Shown: in pieces, positions 1 through 7,720 of the stretch
Position numbering within the stretch: the first letter of the stretch is position 1
Layout: every line of letters begins with the position of its first letter
From: a virus
Strand: one strand, 5' to 3'
DNA length: 21,188 nucleotides
Virus record (IMG/VR): IMGVR_UViG_3300046542_000033
Location: 1 to 21,188 of that record
Notes under the pieces: generated by a model
Told to the model about the DNA's origin: nothing
The model's input: only the letters and a program-made list of their open reading frames with translations
The model's database searches: none
Translations under genes and position numbers: made by a program

Positions 1-2
1 CG

Positions 3-230
3 TCCTACGTCCGGCTGCTGACTGTGGCTGAACGCCCGGATGCGCCGGTTGCTGCCTGGTCCCAAGTCAAGCAGTTCGCCGAGTCCCTCGGCCTGTCTGT
101 CGCTGGGATGCAGCGCAACAAGTGGACCATCAGCGCCACCGACCAGGACGGCTCAGAGTCGCCCACCCTTTCCGCTGTCTCCCCTGTCGCGTCTCTGGCC
201 TCACGGCTGAAGGCGGTCTCAGGTGAATGA
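3..230 (+). CDS. Probable terminase small subunit, C-terminal part (5' end outside window)
   Basis: The reading frame is open from the left edge to TGA at 228-230, so only the last 75 residues are visible. They hold a segment 'AWSQVKQFAESLGLS' followed by a polar, Ser/Thr/Ala-rich tail. A Trp-x-x-hydrophobic helix with an 'LGL' turn near the C-terminus is typical of P27-like small terminase subunits, which bind the packaging site and hand DNA to the large subunit. The strongest support is position: it sits directly before the large terminase and overlaps it by 8 nt. A GTG at 24 could start a 68-residue protein, but it has no good ribosome-binding site, so continuation upstream is more likely. 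The family call rests mainly on context; another small protein before terL is possible. Confidence 0.55.
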   Translation, partial: SYVRLLTVAERPDAPVAAWSQVKQFAESLGLSVAGMQRNKWTISATDQDGSESPTLSAVSPVASLASRLKAVSGE

Positions 231-1818
231 CAGTCCACTCGTCGTCACCCTCGCATGGATCGAGTCACACGCGGTCATCCCGGATGGCTTCCGGCAGGGT
301 GAGCCGTTCGAGTTCCTACCCTGGCAACTGAAGGTAGCCAGCAACTTCTACACGATCCGGGGCAACGCCGAACTAGGGCAGCGCTCGACCGCCTTTGTTC
401 ACCGGCGTGCTCAGGTGATCATGTCTCAGAAGAGTGGCAAGGGGCCGTTCGCTGCTGCCATCGTCCTAGCTGAAGCTGCCGGACCAACGGTGTTTGCTGG
501 CTTCGCCGAGGGCGGGGAGCGCTACTCCTGCAACGACCATGGTTGCCCCTGTGGGTTCGTCTATGACTACGCCTCGGGCGAGCCCATGGCCGTTCCCCAA
601 CCCACTCCGCTGATTCAGCTACTGGCCACCTCGGAAGACCAGGTTGCCAACGTCTACCGCCCGCTAAAGGCCATGATCAAGCACGGCCCCTGTGGCGCTG
701 TGATGAGCGTCCGCGAGGGGTTTGTCAGAGTCGGCGATGAGGGACGCATTGACGTCGTCACGTCCTCGGCACAGTCCCGCCTAGGTAACCCCATCACCTT
801 CGCGATTCAGGACGAGACAGGCACGTACACAGCGACCAACAAAATGATCAAGGTTGCTGAGACCATGCGGCGCGGTCTCGCTGGTATGTCTGGCCGCTCG
901 ATGGAGACAACGAATGCGTACGACCCTTCCGAGGAGTCGACCGCGAAGCGTACCCACGAGAGCAGCGCTGAGGATGTCTACCGGTACTTCCCGCAGGCAC
1001 CGCCGAACCTGAGCTACCGCAACAAGGTGGAGCGGCGCCGGATCCATAAGGCGGTGTACGGGGACTGCCCGCACATCGACCTAGACGCGATCGAAGCCGA
1101 GGCATCCGAGCTAGCCGAGACCGACCCTGCGCAGGCAGAGCGGTTCTTCGGTAACCGGATCGTCGCCGGTGCCGGTGCGTGGATCGAGCACAACCTGTGG
1201 GAGGCCCGAGCCAATGGCGCCCGCACGGTTGCTGACAAGACGCCGATTGTCCTCGGGTTCGATGGCTCGGACGTGGATGACTGGACAGCCTTTCGCGCTG
1301 AGACCCTGGACGGGTTCCAGTTCACCCCAACGTTTGGGCCCAACCGTCTGCCGACCATTTGGAATCCGGCCGACTACGGGGGCCAGGTTCCCCGCCTTGA
1401 AGTCAGCGCAGCACTCGACGAGATCATGAAGCGCTATGACGTCAAGCTCCTGTACGCCGACCCGCCTTACTGGGATTCGGAAGTAGACCAGTGGGCAGCG
1501 CAGTACGGCGACCGCGTGGTTATCAGTTGGTACACCCGCCGGGTGGTCCAGATGCATGCCGCCGCTGAGCGCCTGAAGACAGACATAGCCAAGGCTGACA
1601 CCACGTTCAGCCACGATGGTTGCCCGATCACGTCCGGCCACATGCGGAATGCCCGCTCAATGGCTCGACCGCAGGGCCGTTACGTGCTGGCCAAGTCAGC
1701 GCAAGACCAAAAGATCGACGTAGCCGTTACATCGATCCTCACGCACGAAGCCGCTATGGACGCTATCGCCGCTGGCATGGCTACACCTAAGCGCAAGTCC
1801 TATTACTACGGAGCATGA
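223..1818 (+). CDS. terL: Terminase large subunit (packaging ATPase and nuclease)
   Basis: A 531-residue protein of normal length for the DNA-packaging motor, which cuts concatemeric DNA and pumps it through the portal. Visible parts are a Walker A-like loop 'SQKSGKGPF' near residues 68-76, a Walker B 'FAIQDE' at 193-198, a coupling-type motif 'ETTNAY' near 228-233, and an RNase H-like nuclease half with acidic candidates in 'GFDGSD' (345-350), 'YADPPYWDSE' (411-420) and 'KIDVAV' (497-502). A Cys/His cluster (C103, H106, C108, C110) lies in an insertion between Walker A and B, as in several actinophage terminases. GTG at 223 overlaps the preceding gene by 8 nt. The stop overlaps ATG 1815. Eight of the 26 leucines use CTA, a rare codon in Streptomyces. 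The motifs and gene order make this call secure. Confidence 0.95.
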   Translation: MNDSPLVVTLAWIESHAVIPDGFRQGEPFEFLPWQLKVASNFYTIRGNAELGQRSTAFVHRRAQVIMSQKSGKGPFAAAIVLAEAAGPTVFAGFAEGGERYSCNDHGCPCGFVYDYASGEPMAVPQPTPLIQLLATSEDQVANVYRPLKAMIKHGPCGAVMSVREGFVRVGDEGRIDVVTSSAQSRLGNPITFAIQDETGTYTATNKMIKVAETMRRGLAGMSGRSMETTNAYDPSEESTAKRTHESSAEDVYRYFPQAPPNLSYRNKVERRRIHKAVYGDCPHIDLDAIEAEASELAETDPAQAERFFGNRIVAGAGAWIEHNLWEARANGARTVADKTPIVLGFDGSDVDDWTAFRAETLDGFQFTPTFGPNRLPTIWNPADYGGQVPRLEVSAALDEIMKRYDVKLLYADPPYWDSEVDQWAAQYGDRVVISWYTRRVVQMHAAAERLKTDIAKADTTFSHDGCPITSGHMRNARSMARPQGRYVLAKSAQDQKIDVAVTSILTHEAAMDAIAAGMATPKRKSYYYGA

Positions 1819-1829
1819 AAGGTGGCCCG

Positions 1830-3311
1830 GTGGCAACTGAGGCTGAAGCCCTACGGCTCATCGGGCTACTCGAAGATGAGCTACGCACCCGCCGAACGGA
1901 GATCGACCGGAACGAGCGCTACTACCGTGGTAAGCAGCCGCTGAGGTTTGCCTCAGATGAGTTCAAGAAGTACCACGGGCAGCGCTACCAGGGCTTTGCA
2001 GACAACTGGGTACAGGTTGTGGCTGATGCCCCGGTCGAGCGCCTCACGGTGACGGGTGTCATGCCCACCGGTGCCACGCAGGCAGACCCTGAGTCGTGGC
2101 GTGTCTGGCAGATGAACGGCCTAGACGCTGACTCGCAGCTTGGCTTCCTGGGGGCCGTGAACTCCGGGCGTGCGTTCGTGCTCGTCTGGGGTGACCCTGA
2201 GGATCCCGAGACGCCACAGGTCACCTTCGAGGATGCCTCGCAGTGCATCGTGGCGTATGAGCCTGGCTCGCGTCGCAACCGCATTGCTGCTCTCAAGCGG
2301 TGGGAGGATGGCGGCGACGACTACGCAACGCTGTATCTCGCTGATGAGGTCTGGAAGTTCAAGCGTGCCCGCAGTGGTCAGGCTCAAAAGTCGACCGGCC
2401 TACAGGATGTCGACGACGAGCTAAAGAAGTGGGAACTACGCGACTCGGGCGAGGAGCCGAACCCACAGCCCAACCCGCTGGGCGTTGTCCCGATGGTCGA
2501 GCTACTCAACCGGCCTACCCTGGTCGGCGAGCCTGTCTCGGACATCAGCGGCGTGATCGCGATTCAGGATGCGGTCAACCTCCTGTGGGCGCAGCTATTC
2601 ACCACGTCCGACTATGCGTCGTTCCCGACCCGCATCGTCCTTGGCGCTGAGCGTCCCGTAGTCCCCGTGCTCGACGCATCCGGCGCCATTGTTGGTGAAC
2701 GGCCCGTCGACATGGAGAAGTTCGCGGTTGACCGAGTCCAGTTCTTCACGGGCGACAACGTCCGCACCGAGGAATGGTCAGCGGCCAACCTCAACGCCTA
2801 CGCGGACATCATTGAAACGGCCGTCGGTCACATCGCTGCTCAGACCCGTACGCCTGCCCATTACCTAATCGGCAAGATGGCGAACCTGTCCGGTGATGCG
2901 CTGATCGCTGCTGAGACCGGTCTAGTAAAGCGGGTCGACGAAAAGCAGTTGTGGTTCGGCCAGGCTCTCCGCGAGGTGTTCCGCCTGATCGCGCTTGCAC
3001 AGGGCGATGAAGTCAAGGCCGAGGCTATTTCCGGTGGCCGGGTTCTCTGGGCTGATGCTCAGTCCCGTTCGCAGGCGCAGCTAACTGACGCGCTGCTCAA
3101 GCTCAAGACTCTCGGGTTCCCCTTCGAGTTCCTCGCGCTTCAGTACGGCCTCACGCCGACCGAGGTGGTTGACCTTATGGCCATGCGTGAGAAGGAATCG
3201 ATGGCTGATCCGATGGGCGCATTCACACAGATGCTGTCCAAGGATCCGGCACAGGGAGCAATAACCGATGGCAACCAGCCTCAGGGCGAACCAACACCAG
3301 TTGGAGCGTGA
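1830..3311 (+). CDS. Portal protein
   Basis: A protein of 493 residues from this start, in the usual range for SPP1/HK97-type portals, the dodecameric ring at the capsid vertex through which DNA passes. The N-terminus is helical with a stretch 'RNERYYRGKQPLRFASDEF' that is characteristic of actinophage portals. The C-terminal part has the helical crown region and ends in a polar tail. Start choice: ATG 1815 would overlap terL by 4 nt but has GGAG only 1 nt upstream. GTG 1830 has AAAGGTGG (1818-1825) at 4 nt spacing and gives the start 'MATEAEAL', so I prefer 1830; the alternative adds five residues. Its 3' end overlaps the MuF-like gene by 44 nt, which suggests coupled translation. Confidence 0.92.
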   Translation: MATEAEALRLIGLLEDELRTRRTEIDRNERYYRGKQPLRFASDEFKKYHGQRYQGFADNWVQVVADAPVERLTVTGVMPTGATQADPESWRVWQMNGLDADSQLGFLGAVNSGRAFVLVWGDPEDPETPQVTFEDASQCIVAYEPGSRRNRIAALKRWEDGGDDYATLYLADEVWKFKRARSGQAQKSTGLQDVDDELKKWELRDSGEEPNPQPNPLGVVPMVELLNRPTLVGEPVSDISGVIAIQDAVNLLWAQLFTTSDYASFPTRIVLGAERPVVPVLDASGAIVGERPVDMEKFAVDRVQFFTGDNVRTEEWSAANLNAYADIIETAVGHIAAQTRTPAHYLIGKMANLSGDALIAAETGLVKRVDEKQLWFGQALREVFRLIALAQGDEVKAEAISGGRVLWADAQSRSQAQLTDALLKLKTLGFPFEFLALQYGLTPTEVVDLMAMREKESMADPMGAFTQMLSKDPAQGAITDGNQPQGEPTPVGA

Positions 3312-4179
3312 GGGACTAGCAAACACCACAGCGCGGGCAGTGCTCGCCGAGTGGTCAAAGGTCAACCCGGACGCCGTGGCGAACAGTTGGGTAAGTCTCC
3401 TGCCACGCGTCACGGCCATGGTGCAGGCCGGGCAGCTCCACGCCGCTGAAGGAACGCACACCTTCATGCGTGAACTGCTCGGCCCTAACGCAGTGCTCGA
3501 CGCTCCGGAGATTGAACCGGCGCAGTTCGCCAGCACTACCCCGGACGGCCGGAACCTTGTGGGCGTCCTGGCTCGCGCGATTCCCACCGTGCTGTCATTC
3601 CTCGGCCAGGGGGAGAGCCTCGCATCATCAATGCTGCGGGGCGCAACCTTCCTGGATTTCGTGGTCCGCACGGTGGTCGCTGATACCGGCAGGCAGGCAG
3701 ACCAGGCCGCCATGGTTGCCAATCAGCGGGTGACGTCGTACATCCGTGTTGTAGAGGGTGGTTCGTGTTCCCGGTGCCTCATCCTGGCCGGGCGCGAGTA
3801 CGGCGTTTCCAGCGGGTTCCTGCGGCATCCTCGCTGCCATTGCACGATGGAGCCAGTCACCCGCGAGCACACGCCTAAGCCTGCGTCCCCCAAGACGCTC
3901 TTTGACCGCTTGTCCGCCACTCAACAGCGCAAGGCTTTTGGTGAGGCTGGGGCAAAGGCGATCAACGATGGCGCCGACATGAGCGACGTAGTCAATGCCC
4001 GCAAGGCCATGGACTCGGTCGAGATGTTCGGCAAGAAAGTCCAAGTTACCTACGTGAACACAGGTAGTCGGCGCAGGAAGCAACCTCCCCGCCTCACGCC
4101 TGAAGAGATCTACAAGCAGTCGGACGGCGACCGAGACCACGCCATTCGGCTGCTCCGCAAGAACGGCTACCTCCGATGA
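3268..4179 (+). CDS. MuF-like minor capsid / capsid maturation protein
   Basis: A 303-residue protein right after the portal, where SPP1 gp7/Mu gpF-type head morphogenesis proteins are encoded; these bind the portal and are packed inside the head. The core signature is a Cys/His cluster: C167-x2-C170 ('CSRCLILAG') and 'RHPRCHC' (H187, C190, H191, C192), a likely metal site of the MuF family. The N-terminal 140 residues are helical. The last 50 residues hold a basic linker (RRRKQ) and a small 'LTPEEIYKQ...AIRLLRKNGYL' module that is common at the end of actinophage MuF proteins. No toxin or ADP-ribosyltransferase domain is fused. Start ATG 3268 lies inside the portal gene with CAGGGAG upstream. 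Capsid function is inferred from family and position. Confidence 0.87.
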   Translation: MATSLRANQHQLEREGLANTTARAVLAEWSKVNPDAVANSWVSLLPRVTAMVQAGQLHAAEGTHTFMRELLGPNAVLDAPEIEPAQFASTTPDGRNLVGVLARAIPTVLSFLGQGESLASSMLRGATFLDFVVRTVVADTGRQADQAAMVANQRVTSYIRVVEGGSCSRCLILAGREYGVSSGFLRHPRCHCTMEPVTREHTPKPASPKTLFDRLSATQQRKAFGEAGAKAINDGADMSDVVNARKAMDSVEMFGKKVQVTYVNTGSRRRKQPPRLTPEEIYKQSDGDRDHAIRLLRKNGYLR

Positions 4180-4193
4180 CGCAATGTCCGGAG

Positions 4194-4215
4194 CACCTAC
4201 GAATTTTCGTACGCG
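4194..4215 (+). promoter_or_regulatory. Dyad repeat copy 1 (candidate operator)
   Basis: First copy of a 22-bp repeat with left half CACCTACGAA, a TT centre and right half TTCGTACGCG. The inner TACGAA/TTCGTA forms a perfect 6-bp inverted repeat. It lies in the 60-bp gap between the MuF-like gene and the scaffold gene, 25 bp before the scaffold start. I see no clear promoter here. The outer right triplet is GCG instead of the GTG of the other copies. Confidence 0.6.
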
Positions 4216-4239
4216 CGCAATGCGCCGAGAGGAACACGC

Positions 4240-4887
4240 ATGCCCGAGATTGAGAACGCAACGGATGAGATCACTACCACTGATGAGGTGGCCCCGGCGG
4301 TTGACGCTGAGGGTGCGCAGGTCAGTGGTGGAGAGTCTGATCCGGATGGCGCCGACCAGCTAGGCGACGCTGGTAAGAAGGCGCTTGACTCCATGAAGGG
4401 CAAGTGGCGCGACGAGCGTACGAAGCGGCAGGAGCTAGAGCGGCGCATCGCTGAGCTAGAGACTGCACCCAAGGGAGAGACCGAGACTCCTGACGCGGAC
4501 ACGATCCGTGCGCAGGCAGCGCGAGAGGCCAACGAAAAGGCCAACGCGCGAATCCTCCGATCGGAAGTCAAGGCAGCTGCCGCAGGCAAGTTCGCCGACC
4601 CGGCCGATGTCCCGCTGTTCCTTGACCTCACCAAGTTTGAGGTTGACGCGAACGGCGACGTGGACGCGGACGAGATCAACGACGCGATCGAGGAACTACT
4701 AACCAGGAAGCCGCATCTAGCCGCAACGGCACGGCCACGCTTCCAGGGAACCGGCGACGGTGGAGCAGCGCGCAAGGCGACTGGCCCTACTCAGCTAACA
4801 CATGAGGATCTGGCAAAGATGAGTCCCGAGGCGATCGTCAAGGCGAAGCGCGAGGGACGTCTGTCCAACCTCCTATCTGGCAAGTAG
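4240..4887 (+). CDS. Capsid scaffolding protein
   Basis: A 215-residue, strongly charged protein directly before the major capsid gene, the standard place for a scaffold that directs procapsid assembly and then leaves or is degraded. Residues 1-45 are acidic and probably disordered (many D, E, T, G). Residues about 50-75 ('KWRDERTKRQELERRIAELE') and about 85-115 look like coiled coil. A basic C-terminal segment (about 160-215) could bind the coat protein, as in P22 and phi29 scaffolds. ATG 4240 has GAGAGG at about 8 nt. No protease domain is visible, so cleavage during maturation cannot be inferred. The call rests on composition and position. Confidence 0.85.
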   Translation: MPEIENATDEITTTDEVAPAVDAEGAQVSGGESDPDGADQLGDAGKKALDSMKGKWRDERTKRQELERRIAELETAPKGETETPDADTIRAQAAREANEKANARILRSEVKAAAAGKFADPADVPLFLDLTKFEVDANGDVDADEINDAIEELLTRKPHLAATARPRFQGTGDGGAARKATGPTQLTHEDLAKMSPEAIVKAKREGRLSNLLSGK

Positions 4888-4950
4888 CCAAACCCCCTAT
4901 GCGCTGGTCTACCTGACCGGTCATAACCCACTCAGAAAAGGACTTCAAGC

Positions 4951-5796
4951 ATGGCCGTTACTCAGTTCATCCCCACGATCTGGAATGCGCAGCTACTAAC
5001 TGACTTCCGCGAGCAGGCTATCGCCGCAGCGCTCACCAACCGTGAGTACGAGGGCAACGCCTCCGCCGGTAACGTCGTCAAGATCGGCTCGGCCGGTGCC
5101 ATCGCGGTCAAGGACTACAAGGCTGGTAACGCTGGTGTCCCGCGCACCACGGCTGCTGACACTGTCTCCGCCACCACGGTTGACCTGCTGATCGATCAGG
5201 AGAAGTCCTTTGACTTCTACGTGGACGACATTGACAAGGCGCAGGCCGCCGGTTCGATGGACGCTTACACCCGTTCCGCTGGTGAGGGTCTCGCCGAGGA
5301 CGCTGACAAGTTCATCCTTTCGACCGCTGTTGCTGGTGCTGCTGCGGGCAACGTCATTCCGGCGATCACGCAGACCACGCTAACCCCGGCGCAGGTTCTC
5401 AACGTCATTCGCGACATGCGCAAGGCGCTGAACAAGGCCAAGGTTCCGGCCGGTAACCGCGTGCTCGTCATCAACGCCGAGTTCGAGGCGCTGCTCCTGG
5501 ACAACGCGTCCAAGCTCACCAACGTCGACCAGAGTGGTTCGCCCGCTGGTCTGCGTGAGGCTTCGCTAGGCCGTCTGCTCGGCTTCGACATCTACACCTC
5601 GGAGAACCTGCCGACCACGGCCAAGTCTCAGGCGCTTGCGTTCTACAAGCCGTCGGTTGCCTACGTCTCGCAGGTCGAGAAGACCGAGGGCATGCGCGCT
5701 CAGGACAAGTTCGCCGACCGCCTCCGTGGTCTGCACGTCTACGGCGCCAAGGTTCTGCGCGCTGGTGTGGGTGTCACCACCTTCACCGCTTCCTAA
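4951..5796 (+). CDS. Major capsid protein
   Basis: A 281-residue protein after the scaffold gene. The start 'MAVTQFIPTIWNAQLLTDFREQAI', a central 'DEKSFDFYVDDIDKAQA'-like stretch (the actual residues begin 'DQEKSFDFYVDD'), and the late block 'RLLGFDIYTSENLP' are typical of HK97-fold coat proteins of the P22-like/actinophage type, which form the icosahedral shell. Codon choice is more strongly biased to C/G-ending codons than in its neighbours, fitting very high expression. ATG 4951 has AAAAGGA upstream at normal spacing. A dyad repeat inside a long hairpin follows the stop (5810-5841), where late mRNA could be partly terminated or protected so that capsid protein is made in excess. Confidence 0.92.
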   Translation: MAVTQFIPTIWNAQLLTDFREQAIAAALTNREYEGNASAGNVVKIGSAGAIAVKDYKAGNAGVPRTTAADTVSATTVDLLIDQEKSFDFYVDDIDKAQAAGSMDAYTRSAGEGLAEDADKFILSTAVAGAAAGNVIPAITQTTLTPAQVLNVIRDMRKALNKAKVPAGNRVLVINAEFEALLLDNASKLTNVDQSGSPAGLREASLGRLLGFDIYTSENLPTTAKSQALAFYKPSVAYVSQVEKTEGMRAQDKFADRLRGLHVYGAKVLRAGVGVTTFTAS

Positions 5797-5809
5797 TCCA
5801 ATCTGCTGA

Positions 5810-5841
5810 GGGGTCACCTACGAATTTTCGTGGGTGGCCCC
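5810..5841 (+). terminator. Strong hairpin after the major capsid gene (possible partial terminator)
   Basis: Left arm 5810-5824 (GGGGTCACCTACGAA) pairs with right arm 5827-5841 (TTCGTGGGTGGCCCC) over 15 positions, with two G-U pairs and only TT between the arms. In RNA the innermost pairs must open to make a loop. No T-run follows, so an intrinsic terminator is uncertain; mRNA protection or a pause site are alternatives. Dyad repeat copy 2 forms the heart of this structure. Confidence 0.5.
5815..5836 (+). promoter_or_regulatory. Dyad repeat copy 2 (candidate operator)
   Basis: Left half CACCTACGAA, TT centre, right half TTCGTGGGTG. The first 16 bases are identical to copy 1, and the outer CAC/GTG arms match perfectly. 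It lies between the major capsid gene and the 51-residue TTG-start gene, inside the 5810-5841 hairpin. Confidence 0.6.
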
Positions 5842-5871
5842 CGGCCCCAACTGAGCATAGGAGGTTGACCC

Positions 5872-6027
5872 TTGGCGCTCGTCATCGGTCCCAATGGTGC
5901 CGAGGTCTACATCCCGGATGAGGACGCACCCTGCCTAGTCGGTAACGGTGAGCGTGGGCACAGCTACGCACCGGAGCCCAAGCCTGAGCCCGTGAAGCGC
6001 ACCCCGCGCCGCACGACTTCCAAGTAA
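5872..6027 (+). CDS. Small 51-residue protein after the capsid gene, unknown function
   Basis: A short gene supported by a perfect AGGAGG (5859-5864) 7 nt before TTG 5872 and an open frame to TAA at 6025-6027. The protein starts 'MALVIGPNGAEVYIPDED', contains one Cys, and ends in a Pro/Lys/Arg-rich basic tail ('PKPEPVKRTPRRTTSK'). The next gene's ribosome-binding site begins right after its stop. Small proteins are often found at this place between capsid and head-tail adaptor genes in actinophages. I do not recognise a domain. The basic tail could touch DNA or the capsid surface, but that is a guess. Reality of the gene is well supported by its ribosome-binding site and by filling the gap exactly. 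Confidence 0.72.
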   Translation: MALVIGPNGAEVYIPDEDAPCLVGNGERGHSYAPEPKPEPVKRTPRRTTSK

Positions 6028-6041
6028 GAGAGGTGGCCACG

Positions 6042-6611
6042 ATGGCACTTGCACCGCTGGCCACCATCGCCGACCTAGAAGCGCGTGGCGTCACTGTCGC
6101 GCCCGAAGAGACCGCAGCGGTAAACGTCCACCTAGACGTTGCCTCCACGCTGGTCCGTGATGCCGCCGGTTCGCCTATCAGCGAGTCGGTCAGCACTGTG
6201 ATCCTGGAAGGTAGGGGTGGGCGCCTGCATCTACCTGGTGGCCCCGTGACGGCCGTCTCTGACGTTGTCGTTGATGGGGTGGCAGTCTCGGACTACAAGC
6301 TACTGAGCGGCTCTCTGACGCGCTCCTGTGGCTTTGACTACGGCACAGAGGTTGTCGTCACGTACATGCATGGCCTGTCGACCGTGCCCGCTGACATCGT
6401 CGACATCGTCTGTCGTCTGGTCGGTCAGGAGCTAGTAGCGCTCCGCAGTGGTGACGTTGCTTCGCGCGGTATCACGTCCGAGCGTATCGGCGACTACTCG
6501 GTTACCTACTCGGACGCCGAGACCGGAACCATGTGCCTGTCTGAGTATCAGCGCAACCGCCTCGCTGCTCGGTTTGGCAACGGCGCTGGGGTCACGGTGA
6601 GAAGCCTGTGA
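6042..6611 (+). CDS. Head-to-tail adaptor (connector) protein
   Basis: A 189-residue protein of the HK97 gp6/SPP1 gp15-like adaptor type, which docks below the portal. It begins with 'LATIADLEARGV', the usual N-terminal pattern of these helical proteins, followed by a small beta domain ('GRLHLPGGPVTAVSDVVVDGVAVSDYKL') often seen in the actinophage versions, then helical segments with 'PADIVDIVCRLVGQEL' and a C-terminal 'YQRNRLAARFG'. Start choice: a GTG at 6033 is in frame but falls on the ribosome-binding site GAGAGG (6028-6033). ATG 6042 lies 8 nt after it and is preferred. The stop overlaps the next start as GTGA. Confidence 0.85.
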   Translation: MALAPLATIADLEARGVTVAPEETAAVNVHLDVASTLVRDAAGSPISESVSTVILEGRGGRLHLPGGPVTAVSDVVVDGVAVSDYKLLSGSLTRSCGFDYGTEVVVTYMHGLSTVPADIVDIVCRLVGQELVALRSGDVASRGITSERIGDYSVTYSDAETGTMCLSEYQRNRLAARFGNGAGVTVRSL

Positions 6612-6931
6612 GCCTGGCCCGGTTGATGAACGCGAGTGTCTCCGTGTGGCGCATGTCCTCGGTGCCCGATGGTGCCGGGGGAGAGACCACGTCCCTTGTG
6701 CAGATCGCCACATCCCGTGCGCTGATCAGCCAACCGTCTGCGTCTGAGCGCATGCTCGCCGACCAGGGCCAGTCTCAGCACTCGCACACGATCCACACCC
6801 CGCCGGGCACTGATGTCCGCCGGGGCGATGAACTGCGGCATGGCTCCCAAGTCTTCCGAGTCCTCTCGGTGTTCGAGCCTTCCCGCCCCATCTACGTACG
6901 CGCTGATGTGGAGCTGACCCAACATGGGTAG
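6608..6931 (+). CDS. Head closure / head-tail stopper protein
   Basis: A 107-residue protein between the adaptor and the gp10-like protein, the expected slot of the stopper that seals DNA in the head (SPP1 gp16 type). It shows a short beta-rich pattern: 'VSVWRMSSVPDGAGGETTSLVQIATSRALISQPS', then 'TPPGTDVRRGDELRHGSQVFRVLSVFEP' and 'IYVRADVEL'. The 'RRGDEL...FRVLSV' stretch is typical of the beta-barrel in head-closure proteins. GTG start overlaps the previous stop by 4 nt (GTGA), so translation is likely coupled. Family assignment rests on size, pattern and gene order. Confidence 0.78.
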   Translation: MSLARLMNASVSVWRMSSVPDGAGGETTSLVQIATSRALISQPSASERMLADQGQSQHSHTIHTPPGTDVRRGDELRHGSQVFRVLSVFEPSRPIYVRADVELTQHG

Positions 6932-7328
6932 GCACCCGCGCGCCGCCGGTGGTCGGTCTGGTGTGTCCGTCTCCATCAGCGGTAGTGAGGCTCTGCTCAA
7001 GCAGTTGGAGCACACCACTAGCCGGTTGCACCAGGCCGTCCGCAAGGCGGTTGAGGACGCGTCCAAGGAAGTAGTAGCCAACGCACAGCGACGGGTCCAC
7101 GTCGACACCGGGAACCTAAAGAGTTCCCTGGACTACACCATGGCGGACGGTAAGAAGATCAAGTCAGAGATTGGCTGGAAGGACCGGGACGACCGGTACG
7201 CCGTGTGGCAGGAGTTCGGCACACAAGCCATGCCCGCCCGCCCCGCACTAGGCCCGGCCTTCAACGCTGAGAAGCGCAAGATAGTCCGCCGGATTGGAGA
7301 CGCCATCAACGCAGTGATCAACGGATGA
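6924..7328 (+). CDS. HK97 gp10-like tail completion / neck protein
   Basis: A 134-residue protein with the features of the HK97 gp10 family: an N-terminal 'SGSEALLKQLEHTTSRLHQAVRKAVEDASKEVVANAQRRV' helix pair, the hallmark 'VDTGNLKSSLDY' segment, and a C-terminal 'YAVWQEFGTQAMPARPALGPAF' block, where 'EFGT...MPARPAL' is the family signature. Members act at the head-tail junction or in tail assembly. The start overlaps the head closure gene by 8 nt and the stop overlaps the tail terminator start by 4 nt (ATGA). The call is secure at the family level; the exact role (neck or tail completion) is inferred. Confidence 0.88.
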   Translation: MGRHPRAAGGRSGVSVSISGSEALLKQLEHTTSRLHQAVRKAVEDASKEVVANAQRRVHVDTGNLKSSLDYTMADGKKIKSEIGWKDRDDRYAVWQEFGTQAMPARPALGPAFNAEKRKIVRRIGDAINAVING

Positions 7329-7717
7329 TCCCGCTGTTCGCAATTCAGTCCGCCATCTACGCCAAGCTGAACGCTGATCCGCTGCTCGCAGGCAAGGTGT
7401 TCGACTACGTCCCAGACGGAACGGCATACCCGTACGTCCGCATCGGCGAAGCCTCGGACGCTGAACACAACAGCCTGTCTTCACGGGGCTGGTCGACCCT
7501 GGCCACCATTCATGTCTGGTCTCAGGCTCACGGATTCTCCGAGGGTCTGGCACTGGCCAACAAGGTAACTGAGCTGCTCGACCTAAAGCCCCTCAATGTC
7601 AGCGGGTATGCGCACATCGCCACTCGCTACACATCCACCCAAGCACTTGTTGACCCGGAGCCTCCGGGGGACATCCGCCACATCGTCATCAGCTTTACCG
7701 TCATCACGGAGGAGTAA
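7325..7717 (+). CDS. Tail terminator protein (DUF3168 family)
   Basis: A 130-residue protein of the DUF3168/lambda gpU-like group that ends tail-tube growth and joins tail to head. Typical blocks are the N-terminal 'IQSAIYAKLNADPLLAGKVFDYVPDGTAYPYVRIGEA', the middle 'WSTLATIHVWSQAHGFSEGLALANKVTELLD' and the end 'DIRHIVISFTVITEE'. These match the family order of helix, 'YPYV.IG', 'H.WS...G..E...L...V...L'. Its ATG overlaps the previous stop (ATGA). The major tail gene starts 3 nt after its stop, with the ribosome-binding site GGAGG inside its last codons. Confidence 0.9.
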   Translation: MIPLFAIQSAIYAKLNADPLLAGKVFDYVPDGTAYPYVRIGEASDAEHNSLSSRGWSTLATIHVWSQAHGFSEGLALANKVTELLDLKPLNVSGYAHIATRYTSTQALVDPEPPGDIRHIVISFTVITEE

Positions 7718-7720
7718 CAC

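Noticed and set aside
1815-1829. ATG 1815 as portal start
   Set aside because: The only upstream purine block ends 1 nt before the ATG, while GTG 1830 has a well-spaced AAAGGTGG. It remains possible by translational coupling to terL.
3081-3722. Reverse-strand frame of 213 codons across the portal and MuF-like genes
   Set aside because: It spans the junction of two clear forward genes and shows no recognisable protein pattern; a shadow frame.
4917-4938. Partial echo of the start-associated repeat before the major capsid gene
   Set aside because: CCGGTCATAACCCACTC needs a 3-base insertion to align and lacks the CGCTAG end and the hairpin; it may be chance, so it is only mentioned in the repeat finding.
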